Positions 49,783-59,591 of a DNA stretch of 64,000 nucleotides are shown one piece after another. The translations under genes were made by a program, and so were the position numbers. The DNA lies in assembly GCF_000422725.1 (NCBI RefSeq), contig NZ_AUGP01000028.1, forward strand, positions 62,001 to 126,000, read 5' to 3'. The notes under the pieces are model-generated. The model saw only the letters and a list, made by a program, of their open reading frames with translations, was not told where the DNA came from and did not search any database. Within the stretch, counting starts at the first letter, position 1. Each line of letters starts with the position of its first letter. The stretch comes from Flavobacterium subsaxonicum WB 4.1-42 = DSM 21790 (GTDB lineage Bacteria > Bacteroidota > Bacteroidia > Flavobacteriales > Flavobacteriaceae).

Positions 49783-52068
49783 ATGAAAACAAAAATTACC
49801 CTACTACTGCTTTTTATACTATCGGCAGGTTTTGCACAGGTTTCTAACCAGGGAGAACCCGCCAGCTGGAGGCTTAACGGCTTTGAAAATGTGGAGGCTA
49901 AGGTTATGCCACGCTTTGACCTGAAAGCATTACAGGAAGAAGATAAAATAAACGATGCCAGGCAGGATAAACCTTATCGTTTTGGGCATGAGCTTTTGGT
50001 AGACCATAACCTTACAAACAGCGGTAACTGGACAACGTTGCCTAATGGCGACAAGATTTGGAGGATACGTTACCAGTCTAAAGGGGCGCAGACTTTAAAT
50101 TTTTTGTTTACAGATTTTTACATGCCTAAAGGTGCTACACTGTATTTGTATAATAACGAGCATACTGATTTATTGGGCGCTTATGATGAAAAACAAAACA
50201 ATGCCGAAAGGGTATTGGGTACATGGCTGGTAAAAGGCGATGATATCTGGATAGAATATTTTGAGCCCGCCGCACAGGCAGGCCAGGGCAAATTGGAGAT
50301 ATTTAAAGTGATACACGGCTACCGTTCTATGCCGCCAACAACCATAGACCCGGAGGGCGGTATAAACGCATCGGGCGATTGCAATTACGATGTTGAATGT
50401 TATATAGAAGGTATTAACAGCTTAAAAGAGATCAGTAAAAAATCGGTTGCCTTAATAATTGTGGGCAACTCTAACTGGTGTACAGGTTCGTTGGTTAACA
50501 ACACCAGTAACGATGGTACGCCGTACTTTTTAACGGCCAACCATTGCTATTCAGATCCCGCCGAATGGGCTTTTATGTTCAACTGGATAAATCCTAACCC
50601 GCAATGTGCTACCGGTTTGCCAAGTACAAGTAATGCGCCTAACTACCACTTAACGGTTAGTGGGGCTACTTTAAAAGCAAGGAGGGAAGAAAGCGATTTT
50701 ACATTGGTTGAAATCACGGCTAACCTTCCGGACGATTGGGGCCTTGTATGGGCCGGGTGGGACAGAACCACTACAATACCTGAATTCTCCTACGGTGTTC
50801 ACCATCCCGCGGGCGATATTATGAAAGTAAGTGTCGATTATGATGCGCCCACCATGTATGATGGCGAAGCCCCTTTTGGCACCGTTTGGGATATTGCTGC
50901 CTGGGATATTGGCGGATTACAGCCGGGTTCATCGGGTTCGCCAATGTTCGATAATAACGGGCGCGTACGTGGCCAGGCATGGTATATTTACGGTAACCCG
51001 GTTTGTAATGGTTTAAGCGTAGGTGCACAAAGCAGCGGCTATGGCAGGTTTAATGTATCTTGGGATACCGGTATAACTCCCGATGCAAGGTTAAAAGAAT
51101 GGTTAGACCCTCAAAATACGGGTGCTTTTACTACCGATGCGTATCCGCCACAACTGGTGTATGCTATAGATGCCAAAACAATTTTTGCCGAAATTGGCAA
51201 CGATGCCTGTGTTAGCACTATTGCTCCTGTAGTACGTATTATTAATAACGGCACACAAAACCTTACATCGGCGCAGGTTAACTACACGCTAAATGATGTG
51301 CTACAGGTAATTGAGTGGGAGGGCAACCTTGAGCCCAATGAGAGTGCCCTTGTAGAGCTGCCATCGGCTACGGGAACTGCCGGAGATAATACTGTTGCGG
51401 TTACAGTTACTAATCCTAATAATACCGAAGACCAAAATCCTATAGATAATGCTATATCGGCAAGTTTTGAGATCGCTCCTACGTATACTTCGCAATTGGT
51501 TATTTTAAGCGTTGTTGCAGATAATTACCCAGAAGAAATTAGCTGGTCTTTAAAAGACCAAAATAACACTGTGCTTTATAGCGTGGCTGCCGGAACTTAT
51601 GAGGAGGCAACAACTTATTCGCAGGAATTTGAGCTAACCGCTTCGGGCTGCTATACTTTTACCATACAGGATACGTATGGCGATGGTATATGCTGCGGCG
51701 AAGGGGTGGGTGGTTATGTTTTAGTTACCGAAGACGGAACTGTTATAAAAGTAGGCGGTAACTATGGCGGTGGCGAGCAGGTGCCTTTCCGTATAGAGTT
51801 GCCATTATCTGCAGGGCAGGCAGTTTTGGCAAGCCAGATACAAGTATATCCAAATCCATCAGCAGGGGTGTTTACCGTTACGGTGCCATCGGGCTATAGC
51901 CCAAATTATAATGTCTATAATTTATTGGGGCAGCAAGTTACTGCGGGTAGCATTGCTAATGGTACTGGCTCTGTAAATCTAAGTGGTGTAGCCAGCGGGG
52001 TTTACCTGCTAAAATTAGCCGATACAACTACCGGTGCAGTAGCCACTTTTAAACTGGTTAAAGAATAA
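49783..52068 (+). CDS. Secreted lysyl-endopeptidase-like serine protease, type IX cargo (copy 1)
   Basis: 761 residues. Signal peptide (about 1-18, GFAQ), N-terminal propeptide (about 20-200), trypsin-like domain like Achromobacter protease I with His254 (FLTANHCYS), Asp305 (EESDFTLVEI) and Ser384 (PGSSGSPMF). A CARDB-like/beta region follows (about 465-570), then a segment CYTFTIQDTYGDGICCGEG and a type A sorting domain from IQVYPNPSAGVFTV to the end. Expected outside the cell, cutting after Lys if like its namesakes. Confidence 0.9.
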   Translation: MKTKITLLLLFILSAGFAQVSNQGEPASWRLNGFENVEAKVMPRFDLKALQEEDKINDARQDKPYRFGHELLVDHNLTNSGNWTTLPNGDKIWRIRYQSKGAQTLNFLFTDFYMPKGATLYLYNNEHTDLLGAYDEKQNNAERVLGTWLVKGDDIWIEYFEPAAQAGQGKLEIFKVIHGYRSMPPTTIDPEGGINASGDCNYDVECYIEGINSLKEISKKSVALIIVGNSNWCTGSLVNNTSNDGTPYFLTANHCYSDPAEWAFMFNWINPNPQCATGLPSTSNAPNYHLTVSGATLKARREESDFTLVEITANLPDDWGLVWAGWDRTTTIPEFSYGVHHPAGDIMKVSVDYDAPTMYDGEAPFGTVWDIAAWDIGGLQPGSSGSPMFDNNGRVRGQAWYIYGNPVCNGLSVGAQSSGYGRFNVSWDTGITPDARLKEWLDPQNTGAFTTDAYPPQLVYAIDAKTIFAEIGNDACVSTIAPVVRIINNGTQNLTSAQVNYTLNDVLQVIEWEGNLEPNESALVELPSATGTAGDNTVAVTVTNPNNTEDQNPIDNAISASFEIAPTYTSQLVILSVVADNYPEEISWSLKDQNNTVLYSVAAGTYEEATTYSQEFELTASGCYTFTIQDTYGDGICCGEGVGGYVLVTEDGTVIKVGGNYGGGEQVPFRIELPLSAGQAVLASQIQVYPNPSAGVFTVTVPSGYSPNYNVYNLLGQQVTAGSIANGTGSVNLSGVASGVYLLKLADTTTGAVATFKLVKE

Positions 52069-52108
52069 GCATAATAATACAAGAATATTTACACAATACT
52101 ACCACAAC

Positions 52109-54391
52109 ATGAAATTTAATATTACCCTATTCTCTGTTCTTTTTATTACGGTTTTAGGCACAGCGCAGGTTACTAACCAGGGCAAGCCCATAAGCTGGAA
52201 GTTTACCCAACAGCAAAGTGTTGCAGCTTACAACATGCCTGCTATAGATGTTGCTGTGTTACAGCAGCAAGACCTTGTTGCTGCCAAACAAAAAGAAACC
52301 CAATGGCGTTTTGCTTACGAATTTAATGTAAGCTATAACCTGGACAATAGCGGTACTTGGTATACCATGCCTAACGGCGACAGGGTATGGCGCATCAACA
52401 TAACATCGGCGCAAGCCAAAACCCTGCACTTCTGGTTCAGGAATTTTTATATTCCGCCAGGTGCATCGCTGTATGTTTATAATGCCAATCATACTGATTT
52501 GCTGGGGGCTTATACTTCTAAACAAAACAGCAGCGGCCCGTATTTTGGCACCTGGCCGGTTAGTGGCGAGAGTGTGTTTATAGAGTATTTTGAACCAAAA
52601 GCTCAGGCTGGGCAGGGCAAACTTGAGATATTTAAAGTAGGCCACGGCTACCGCGAACTATATGGTGCCGATAAAACAGGGCAGGAAGTATTATCTGGCG
52701 ATTGTAATTATGATGTGGAGTGCTTTGTAGAAGGTATTGATAACTTAAAAGATATCAGCAAAAAGTCGGTTACCCGAATGCTGGGCAGCACGGGCGATGG
52801 TGCTTTTTTAGCTACCGGTGCGCTGATTAATAATACGGCTAACGATGGTACACCTTATGTGCTTTCGGCCAACCATGCGTGGTCTGAAACGGCCATGTAC
52901 ACCTTCCGTTTTAACTGGATAAACCCGGTGCCTGCCTGCCCGTCTTTTCTTGATGGCGATGGCAGTATTAACGAGGTGCAAACAGTTAGCGGTGCTATAC
53001 TAAGGGCAAGGCGTGAGGAATCTGACTTTATGTTGTTGGAAATAACATCGGACATTCCCACCGAATGGGGAACGGTATGGGCCGGATGGGACAGGAGCGA
53101 AACTACATCGCCCTTTACCTACTGCGTGCACCACCCCGCGGGCGATATTATGAAGGTGTGCCGCGATCTTGATGCGCCTACATTACTGGATACCGAAGAG
53201 GGCGAATTTGTTTGGGATGTACAAAGCTGGGACCTTGGTGTAACCGAGGGCGGTTCATCGGGATCGCCGCTATTAGATAACCACGGCAGGATTATTGGCC
53301 AGTTGTGGAGGGGTGTTTCGGGTTGCGAGGGTAACCAGTCTAACGGTGGCGGCGACCAGTACGGGCGTTTAGGCAAATCGTGGGATACCGGCGCCACAGC
53401 CGATGCGCGCCTTAAAGAATGGCTGGACCCTAATAATACCGGGGTTACGGTTGTAGATGCCTACCCGGCACAGCAAATTTATGCGGTAGATGCTAAAGTT
53501 GTTTTGTACGAGCTTGGTCATGCAGAGTGTGCTGCCAATGCAGCACCGGTTATAAGGCTTGTAAACTATGGTACGCAAAACTTAACATCGGTACAAATAC
53601 AGTATAGTATTAATGATGCTACGCCATCCGTGCTAAACTGGACGGGCAATTTAGCCGAGAATGCCAGTACCTTTGTAGACCTTCCTGAACTTACAGGTGT
53701 TTTAGGCAATAATACTGTTACCATAACTATTACTAACCCTAATGGCGCTACAGATGGTAATGTAACTAACAATACAGCTACAGCCGACTTTATAGTAAAC
53801 CAGTCGTACACCATAACCGATGTTACGCTTAATCTATTGGCCGATAATTATGGTGAAGAAATAAGCTGGGTGCTAACCAACCAAAATGGCGACGTGCTTT
53901 ACAGCGTAGATCAGGATACGTATGAAGATGGCGAATCGTATAGCCAGGTATTTAATTTAACCAATGCAGGCTGCTACACGTTTGCTATACACGACGGCTA
54001 CGGCGATGGTATTTGCTGCGGTCAGGGCCAGGGCAGTTACTCGTTAACCACGGCTGATGGCGAAGTTATTATAGCCGGCGGCGAATACGGTCAGGGCGAA
54101 TCGGTATCGTTTAAGCTGGAGGCACCGCTTGGCATTAATCAGTTTAATACTTTTGCGGCTATAAAAGTATATCCTAACCCGTCTGCCGGGCAGTTTACGG
54201 TACAGGTACCATCGGGCTACAGCCCGGAATATAAAGTCTACAATTTATTGGGGCAGGAGGTAACGGCAGGCATGCTGGCATCCGGTAACGGTACTGTAAA
54301 TTTAAGCGCAGCGGCTAACGGGGTTTATTTGCTAAAGGTTGCCGATAAAGCTACCGGCGCAGTGGGTACGTTTAAATTGGTAAAGGAGTAA
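52109..54391 (+). CDS. Secreted lysyl-endopeptidase-like serine protease, type IX cargo (copy 2)
   Basis: 760 residues, the same layout as the preceding gene, 40 bases downstream. Triad His256 (VLSANHAWSE), Asp306 (EESDFMLLEI), Ser384 (GGSSGSPLL). The cysteine after the catalytic His in copy 1 (NHC) is replaced here by Ala (NHAW), so one disulphide near the active site is probably lost. The C-terminal sorting domain IKVYPNPSAGQFTVQVPSG is nearly identical to copy 1. An evident tandem duplication with later divergence. Confidence 0.9.
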   Translation: MKFNITLFSVLFITVLGTAQVTNQGKPISWKFTQQQSVAAYNMPAIDVAVLQQQDLVAAKQKETQWRFAYEFNVSYNLDNSGTWYTMPNGDRVWRINITSAQAKTLHFWFRNFYIPPGASLYVYNANHTDLLGAYTSKQNSSGPYFGTWPVSGESVFIEYFEPKAQAGQGKLEIFKVGHGYRELYGADKTGQEVLSGDCNYDVECFVEGIDNLKDISKKSVTRMLGSTGDGAFLATGALINNTANDGTPYVLSANHAWSETAMYTFRFNWINPVPACPSFLDGDGSINEVQTVSGAILRARREESDFMLLEITSDIPTEWGTVWAGWDRSETTSPFTYCVHHPAGDIMKVCRDLDAPTLLDTEEGEFVWDVQSWDLGVTEGGSSGSPLLDNHGRIIGQLWRGVSGCEGNQSNGGGDQYGRLGKSWDTGATADARLKEWLDPNNTGVTVVDAYPAQQIYAVDAKVVLYELGHAECAANAAPVIRLVNYGTQNLTSVQIQYSINDATPSVLNWTGNLAENASTFVDLPELTGVLGNNTVTITITNPNGATDGNVTNNTATADFIVNQSYTITDVTLNLLADNYGEEISWVLTNQNGDVLYSVDQDTYEDGESYSQVFNLTNAGCYTFAIHDGYGDGICCGQGQGSYSLTTADGEVIIAGGEYGQGESVSFKLEAPLGINQFNTFAAIKVYPNPSAGQFTVQVPSGYSPEYKVYNLLGQEVTAGMLASGNGTVNLSAAANGVYLLKVADKATGAVGTFKLVKE

Positions 54392-54393
54392 GG

Positions 54394-55044
54394 ATGCAGA
54401 TATTTGAGTTTATAAAAAATCGTTACATCTTGCTAACAGTTTTTAGTTTCCTATTATGTGGGTGTAATGGGCAATCCAATTCCCAAAACAAGTATCTAAA
54501 ATCTAAAAGTGAATTTAATGATTCGCTAACCGAGCATTTTCCGAATGAATTGGCTACCTATCCGAGAGAAATAATCAAGGACAAGAACATATCTAAAAAC
54601 AACTTTTGCTTTATACTTTATGAGTATAAGGCAAATTTAAATAAGGTAGATTCAGTATTGAACTCAATTAGAGATATTTCAATAGGCAAGTATAGTAGTA
54701 AAGATCCTTGTTTATTAATTGTAAATCGTTTTGAGACAATTGATACTTATGAAAATAGGAAGGTAGTAGAAATCACAGATAGTTTGAAAGTCAATAGGGA
54801 TTGTTACAAGAATTTTTATCCTACACCGAATTTTATAAACTATAACTCATCAAGTAAAAGTAATGGGTTTTTAGATAAGGAATTTGAATTGTATGTTTTA
54901 GGTGCTAAATCTGGAAATTTCTGGAAAGAATACAATCTAAAACCAAATCCTCAAATGCCTATTGAATGGGCAAACGGTTATTCGAAAGGTGTAGCCGTTA
55001 GTTTGGATAAAAAAACTTTGATTTATTGGTTTATAGTATGGTAA
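54394..55044 (+). CDS. Predicted lipoprotein of unknown function
   Basis: 216 residues, two bases after the second protease. The N-terminal hydrophobic stretch YILLTVFSFLLCGC ends in a lipobox-like LLCGC (Cys24). The rest is A/T-rich in coding sequence, with many Asn, Lys and Ser. No family is recognised. Co-transcription with the proteases is likely from the spacing, but a functional link is only a guess. Confidence 0.65.
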   Translation: MQIFEFIKNRYILLTVFSFLLCGCNGQSNSQNKYLKSKSEFNDSLTEHFPNELATYPREIIKDKNISKNNFCFILYEYKANLNKVDSVLNSIRDISIGKYSSKDPCLLIVNRFETIDTYENRKVVEITDSLKVNRDCYKNFYPTPNFINYNSSSKSNGFLDKEFELYVLGAKSGNFWKEYNLKPNPQMPIEWANGYSKGVAVSLDKKTLIYWFIVW

Positions 55045-55125
55045 TTATAGTTAACGCTTTAATTTGTTAATTTTAACCGCCAAATCTACTATTTAGTGTA
55101 GTTGTGTTAATTGGCAAATAGTTAC

Positions 55126-55133
55126 TACCTTTG
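55126..55133 (+). promoter_or_regulatory. -7 element of the rlmN promoter
   Basis: TACCTTTG matches TAnnTTTG only five bases before the ATG at 55138, so the mRNA would be nearly leaderless. GTTG at 55101-55104 could be -33 with a 21-base spacer. Confidence 0.45.
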
Positions 55134-55137
55134 CAGC

Positions 55138-56196
55138 ATGCAAACGGAGAAGAAAGATATTAGGGCGCTTACAAAAGAACAGCTTCGCGATTTTTTTGTG
55201 GCACATGGCGATAAAGCATTCCGTGGCAACCAGGTGTACGAATGGTTGTGGAACAAGCGCGCGCATAGTTTTGATGATATGACCAGCATTGGCAAGGCAA
55301 CACGCCAAATGCTGCAGGATAACTTTGTTATCAACCACATTCACGTAGACCAGATGCAGCAAAGCAGCGACGGTACCGTTAAAAATGCGGTACGCCTGCA
55401 CGATGGCCTGGTGGTAGAGAGTGTGCTTATACCTACCAAAACGCGTACTACAGCCTGTGTATCCAGCCAGGTGGGTTGCAGCCTTGACTGTAACTTTTGC
55501 GCTACCGCACGCCTAAAACGCATGCGTAACCTAAATCCTGATGAAATCTACGACCAGGTGGCTGCCATAGATGCAGAGAGCCGCCTGTACCATAACAGGC
55601 CATTAAGCAACATTGTATTTATGGGCATGGGCGAACCGCTTATGAACTATAACAACGTGCTTAAGGCTATAGAAAAAATTACTTCGCCCGAAGGTTTGGG
55701 CATGAGCCCAAGGCGTATTACGGTGTCTACATCGGGTTTACCCAAGATGATCAAGAAACTGGCCGACGATAACGTAAAGTTCAAGCTGGCGGTATCATTA
55801 CATTCGGGTATAGACGATGTTCGTTCTAAAATTATGCCGTTCAGCGCTAATTTTCCATTGGCCGATTTGCGCGAATCGTTAGAATACTGGTACGGCATGA
55901 CTAAAAGCCGCGTTACTTATGAGTATGTGGTTTGGAAGGGCATAAACGACCGCAGGGTAGATATCGAAGCCCTGGTTAAATTCTGTAAATACGTGCCGTG
56001 TAAAGTCAACCTTATCGAATACAACCCCATAGACGATGGCGAATTTCAGCAAGCCGACCCCGAGGCTATCGATGCTTACATAAAAGCACTGGAACGTAAC
56101 GATATTGTGGTTAAGGTACGCCGTAGCCGTGGTAAAGATATTGATGCTGCCTGTGGGCAATTAGCTAATAAGAATGAGGCGGTAGGCCAGGAGTAA
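55138..56196 (+). CDS. rlmN: 23S rRNA/tRNA adenine-C2 methyltransferase RlmN
   Basis: 352 residues from the ATG at 55138; an upstream TTG at 55111 would include the promoter. Radical SAM enzyme that makes 2-methyladenosine at A2503 of 23S rRNA and A37 of some tRNAs. The 4Fe-4S motif is Cys114-x3-Cys118-x2-Cys121 (VGCSLDCNFCATA); the methyl-carrying cysteine is in the C-terminal DIDAACGQLAN. GMGEPLMNYNNV is the GGEP-type motif. Length is typical. Confidence 0.96.
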   Translation: MQTEKKDIRALTKEQLRDFFVAHGDKAFRGNQVYEWLWNKRAHSFDDMTSIGKATRQMLQDNFVINHIHVDQMQQSSDGTVKNAVRLHDGLVVESVLIPTKTRTTACVSSQVGCSLDCNFCATARLKRMRNLNPDEIYDQVAAIDAESRLYHNRPLSNIVFMGMGEPLMNYNNVLKAIEKITSPEGLGMSPRRITVSTSGLPKMIKKLADDNVKFKLAVSLHSGIDDVRSKIMPFSANFPLADLRESLEYWYGMTKSRVTYEYVVWKGINDRRVDIEALVKFCKYVPCKVNLIEYNPIDDGEFQQADPEAIDAYIKALERNDIVVKVRRSRGKDIDAACGQLANKNEAVGQE

Positions 56197-56213
56197 ACAG
56201 TTTGCAGCGATAA

Positions 56214-56234
56214 AGACGTTACACTGCAACGTCT
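56214..56234 (+). repeat. Short hairpin after rlmN
   Basis: AGACGTT-ACACTGC-AACGTCT followed by AAAAATAG. A dispersed palindrome or weak terminator. Confidence 0.4.
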
Positions 56235-56285
56235 AAAAATAGTAAGCATCCCACAATCTTTCAAACCCTGAATGGATTTAACAAA

Positions 56286-56395
56286 TTAGCGTAGGGCATC
56301 GCCCTACGTGTAATCGTGTTGCGCGTAATCACGTTATGTATTAGATTACGTGTATGTGTAATTACATCCGCACATCATTACACCAACACCATAAT
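56286..56395. repeat. Palindromic repeat, CGTAGGGC family, with AATC/GATT tract
   Basis: The perfect palindrome CGTAGGGC-ATC-GCCCTACG (56290-56308) matches the family at 19442-19460 and 19556-19574. It is followed by a tract of CGTAATCACG / GATTACGTG units that can fold on themselves. No gene. Confidence 0.65.
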
Positions 56396-56452
56396 TGTAT
56401 TATTTATAAATCAATATTCAATTGCCAATAAATAATAATCAAACTGTTTTAT

Positions 56453-56460
56453 TATCTTTG
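56453..56460 (+). promoter_or_regulatory. -7 element of the polyprenyl synthase promoter
   Basis: TATCTTTG matches TAnnTTTG, seven bases before the ATG at 56468, again almost leaderless. Confidence 0.45.
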
Positions 56461-56467
56461 GGGCACA

Positions 56468-57445
56468 ATGAAGATCGTTGAGCAAATAAAGCAGCCCATA
56501 GGGCAGGAAATGGAAATTTTTGAGAAAAAATTCCGTGATTCCATGTCGTCTAAAGTGGCGTTGTTAAACCGCATTACCCACTACATAGTAAACCGCAAGG
56601 GCAAGCAAATGCGGCCCATGTTCGTGTTTCTTACCGCCAAAATGGTAAGTGGCGGCACCGTTAACGAGCGCACCTATCGTGGCGCTGCCGTTATAGAGCT
56701 TATACACACCGCTACCCTGGTGCACGATGATGTTGTAGACGATAGCAACCGCCGCCGTGGTTTCTTTTCTGTAAATGCATTGTGGAAAAACAAAATTGCC
56801 GTGCTGGTGGGAGATTACCTGCTTTCTAAAGGGCTTTTGCTTTCTATAGATCATGGTGATTTCGATTTGTTGCGGATAATATCCGTCGCTGTGCGCGAAA
56901 TGAGCGAGGGCGAGCTGTTACAAATAGAAAAAGCCCGCAGGCTGGATATTACCGAAGATATTTATTACGAAATCATCCGCCAAAAAACCGCTACCCTTAT
57001 AGCGGCCTGCTGTTCGCTGGGGGCGTGTTCGGTTAACCCGGAAGGGGATGACACCGAAAAAATGCGCAAATTTGGCGAACTTATAGGAATGGCATTCCAA
57101 ATTAAAGACGACCTTTTTGATTATACCGATGATGCCATTGGCAAACCAACCGGTATAGATATTAAAGAACAAAAAATGACGCTCCCGCTAATCTACGCTC
57201 TAAACAACTGCAGTAAAGACGAGAAAAAATGGGTCATTAATTCGGTTAAAAACCATAACAAAGACAAAAAGCGCGTTAAAGAGGTTATCGACTTTGTAAA
57301 ACAAAAGGGCGGCCTTAGTTATGCCGAAGAGAAAATGGCACTGTTTCGCGAAGAGGCTTTGTTGCTGCTTTCGGGCTACCCATCTTCCCCGTATAAAGAT
57401 GCGCTGGTTTTAATGGTAAACTACGTTATCGAAAGGAAAATATAA
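56468..57445 (+). CDS. ispB: Long-chain polyprenyl diphosphate synthase
   Basis: 325 residues. The first aspartate-rich motif is at 87-92 (HDDVVDDSNRRRG) and the second at 214-218 (QIKDDLFDYTDD). Adds isopentenyl units to make the long side chain of menaquinone (or another quinone); chain length cannot be read with certainty from sequence. Length is typical of octaprenyl/heptaprenyl synthases. Two palindromic repeats follow the gene. Confidence 0.9.
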   Translation: MKIVEQIKQPIGQEMEIFEKKFRDSMSSKVALLNRITHYIVNRKGKQMRPMFVFLTAKMVSGGTVNERTYRGAAVIELIHTATLVHDDVVDDSNRRRGFFSVNALWKNKIAVLVGDYLLSKGLLLSIDHGDFDLLRIISVAVREMSEGELLQIEKARRLDITEDIYYEIIRQKTATLIAACCSLGACSVNPEGDDTEKMRKFGELIGMAFQIKDDLFDYTDDAIGKPTGIDIKEQKMTLPLIYALNNCSKDEKKWVINSVKNHNKDKKRVKEVIDFVKQKGGLSYAEEKMALFREEALLLLSGYPSSPYKDALVLMVNYVIERKI

Positions 57446-57495
57446 TTTTCCTGTATTCTTAAAATTTTCCAGTATTTAATTTGGGCTAATTTATA

Positions 57496-57582
57496 CCTAC
57501 AAGGTCTTTAGAGACCTTGCAGGAAGTACGCATAAATTTACGGTACATCGCAACCTACAAGGTTTCAAAAACCTTGTAGGTT
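57496..57582. repeat. Two palindromes of the CCTACAAGG family
   Basis: 57496-57523 pairs CCTACAAGGTCT with AGACCTTGCAGG (one mismatch). 57552-57582 pairs AACCTACAAGGTTT with AAACCTTGTAGGTT perfectly. They are two members of one family in head-to-tail order; no gene in 57446-57661. Confidence 0.75.
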
Positions 57583-57661
57583 TAATTCCTCACTATTTCC
57601 TGAAAATATTTATACGCATCTACCTGTAATTTTCGTTACCTTAGTAGTAATCACCTTTACT

Positions 57662-58867
57662 ATGGCGTTACAAAATGTAGTATACCTGCTCTTTGGCTTG
57701 TGCTGTGCTGTGGCTTTTGCCCAGGGTGGCGAAGACATGCCTGTATTCAAGCCCTTAAAAGCAACAACTACTAACGCTAAAGATTTTTATTACGAAATTC
57801 CGTTTGAATATCCGGGTGCTATAATATTGAAGGTAGGCGTAGGTGGTACAATCTATAATTTTGGGCTGGATACCGGTGGCTATACCATGATTACCGATGC
57901 GCTGCAAAAAGCCTGCAACTTTATTATAATTAAAAATGAGTTGCTTGGCAGTACCAACGGGCTAACAAAACCCACTAATATTGTGCGCGCCGACAGCCTT
58001 GCTATTGGCAACCTTGTTTTTAACGATGTAGAAGCCTACCAGGTAAATTTTGATAATTCGCCTACAGCGCAATGCCTTATGGATGGCGGACTTATTGGTT
58101 CGGCTATCCTTAAAAATTACATCTGGCAGATCGATTATCCCAACAAGAAAATTATTGTAACCGATAGGATATCAAAACTCAAAAGCCTTGATAAAGCCAC
58201 AAAAGTGCATGTGCATTTAAACAGCCATTACCAGCCGTATTTTATGGCTCAGTTAAATGGGCACTTTCAATGGTTTATGTTCGATACCGGCTGCTCATCG
58301 TTGCTGTATCTCGATCCTAAAGATGCCGCTAAGTATACAGCCGAAGCCACTGCCCATGCCAAAATTTTGGGTGGCACGGTAGAAACACACCACGGCAGGG
58401 TAAAAGACACCATTAACGTATTTAAAGCAGATTTTGAGATGGGCAATTTAAAACTTACCGGTAAGCCGGTTCATTATCGTGCCGGTAGTGGCCTAAATTT
58501 GGTAGGCAGTCCAATAATTAAAAATTATATTGTTACGCTCGATTTTGAAGACGAAGCCCTGTACTTTGAACCTATAGAGGGTGCCGAGCCAAAAGATGGG
58601 TGGCAGCGTTTCGGCTTTAGCCTGGAATACGAAGCAGGCATCTGTAAAGTGGCGACAATAATACAGGGCAGCCAGCCCGATAAGCTGGGCCTTAAACCCG
58701 GCGATGTGGTTACAGCCATTAATAACCTGAAAATTACCTGTGCCGATTATTGCGATTGCCGCGAAACCTTTCGCGCAATGCTCGAAACTGAATCGGTTTT
58801 AACCTTAACGGTACAGCAAAACGGCAAGCCTAAAAAAATAATCATCAAAAAAGAGAAATTTTTTTAG
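57662..58867 (+). CDS. Exported retropepsin-like aspartic protease with PDZ domain
   Basis: 401 residues. Signal peptide (about 1-20, AFAQ). Two pepsin/retropepsin-like halves with active-site-type motifs Asp-Thr-Gly in FGLDTGGYT (about 68-76) and MFDTGCSSLLYL (about 203-214), so one chain may form the whole catalytic pair. A C-terminal PDZ domain follows (QPDKLGLKPGDVVTAINNLK, about 339-358). In this family the PDZ presumably guides substrates. It should act in the periplasm. Confidence 0.85.
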   Translation: MALQNVVYLLFGLCCAVAFAQGGEDMPVFKPLKATTTNAKDFYYEIPFEYPGAIILKVGVGGTIYNFGLDTGGYTMITDALQKACNFIIIKNELLGSTNGLTKPTNIVRADSLAIGNLVFNDVEAYQVNFDNSPTAQCLMDGGLIGSAILKNYIWQIDYPNKKIIVTDRISKLKSLDKATKVHVHLNSHYQPYFMAQLNGHFQWFMFDTGCSSLLYLDPKDAAKYTAEATAHAKILGGTVETHHGRVKDTINVFKADFEMGNLKLTGKPVHYRAGSGLNLVGSPIIKNYIVTLDFEDEALYFEPIEGAEPKDGWQRFGFSLEYEAGICKVATIIQGSQPDKLGLKPGDVVTAINNLKITCADYCDCRETFRAMLETESVLTLTVQQNGKPKKIIIKKEKFF

Positions 58868-59030
58868 CATGTAATGTTTTGATTTTTAAATATTTAAATT
58901 TTTTAATGTAAAATGTTTAAATTCGCATGCAACCATTTTACAACCCTAATCGTCTATGATAATAGAAGTCGGTTAGTAAGTTGAAAAATTAGCAAGCCGA
59001 AATCATCCAACCAACCAAACAACACGAGTT

Positions 59031-59591
59031 TTGAAAGTAATAGCCTTACACCAGGACGAGAAAGACCTTATAAAGCTGGCGGCAGATAACAACCGGCATG
59101 CCCAGCAAAAGGTGTACTCTAAGTATGCGCCCAAGATGCTAAGCATTTGCAGGCAGTATATTAAAGACCTGCACCTGGCCGAAGATATAATGATAACTGC
59201 TTTTATGAAGGTGTTTGCCAACCTTAAAAATTTTGAGCACAAAGGCAGTTTTGAAGGATGGATACGGCGGATAATGGTTAACGAGTGCATTAGCTATATA
59301 AGGGTACAAAAAAAAGTAAACTTTTTAGAAGACGAGTATTATGTTGAAGATACGTTTAACAATATAGAGAGCCATTTTAGTGTAGAAGATATACAGGCTT
59401 TGATAGACAGCCTGCCGGATGGTTACAAAATGGTGTTTAACCTGTATGCGATTGAAGGTTTTAAACACGCAGAAATTGCTAAGATGCTGGGGATTAATGA
59501 GGGTACAAGCAAATCGCAACTTTGCCACGCACGCAAAATGCTGCAGGAGCAAATAAACAAATTAAAGAATTATGAAAATGGAACCGAATAA
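59031..59591 (+). CDS. ECF-type RNA polymerase sigma factor
   Basis: 186 residues, start TTG at 59031 (gives MKVIALHQDEKDLIKLAADN). Region 2 spans about 22-90 (KVYSKYAPKMLSICRQYI, HLAEDIMITAFMKVFANL, GSFEGWIRRIMVNECISYIR) and region 4 about 120-180 (LIDSLPDGYKMVFNLYAIEG, HAEIAKMLGINEGTSKSQL). It belongs to the ECF group. It overlaps the next gene, a probable anti-sigma factor, by 20 bases. Confidence 0.92.
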   Translation: MKVIALHQDEKDLIKLAADNNRHAQQKVYSKYAPKMLSICRQYIKDLHLAEDIMITAFMKVFANLKNFEHKGSFEGWIRRIMVNECISYIRVQKKVNFLEDEYYVEDTFNNIESHFSVEDIQALIDSLPDGYKMVFNLYAIEGFKHAEIAKMLGINEGTSKSQLCHARKMLQEQINKLKNYENGTE

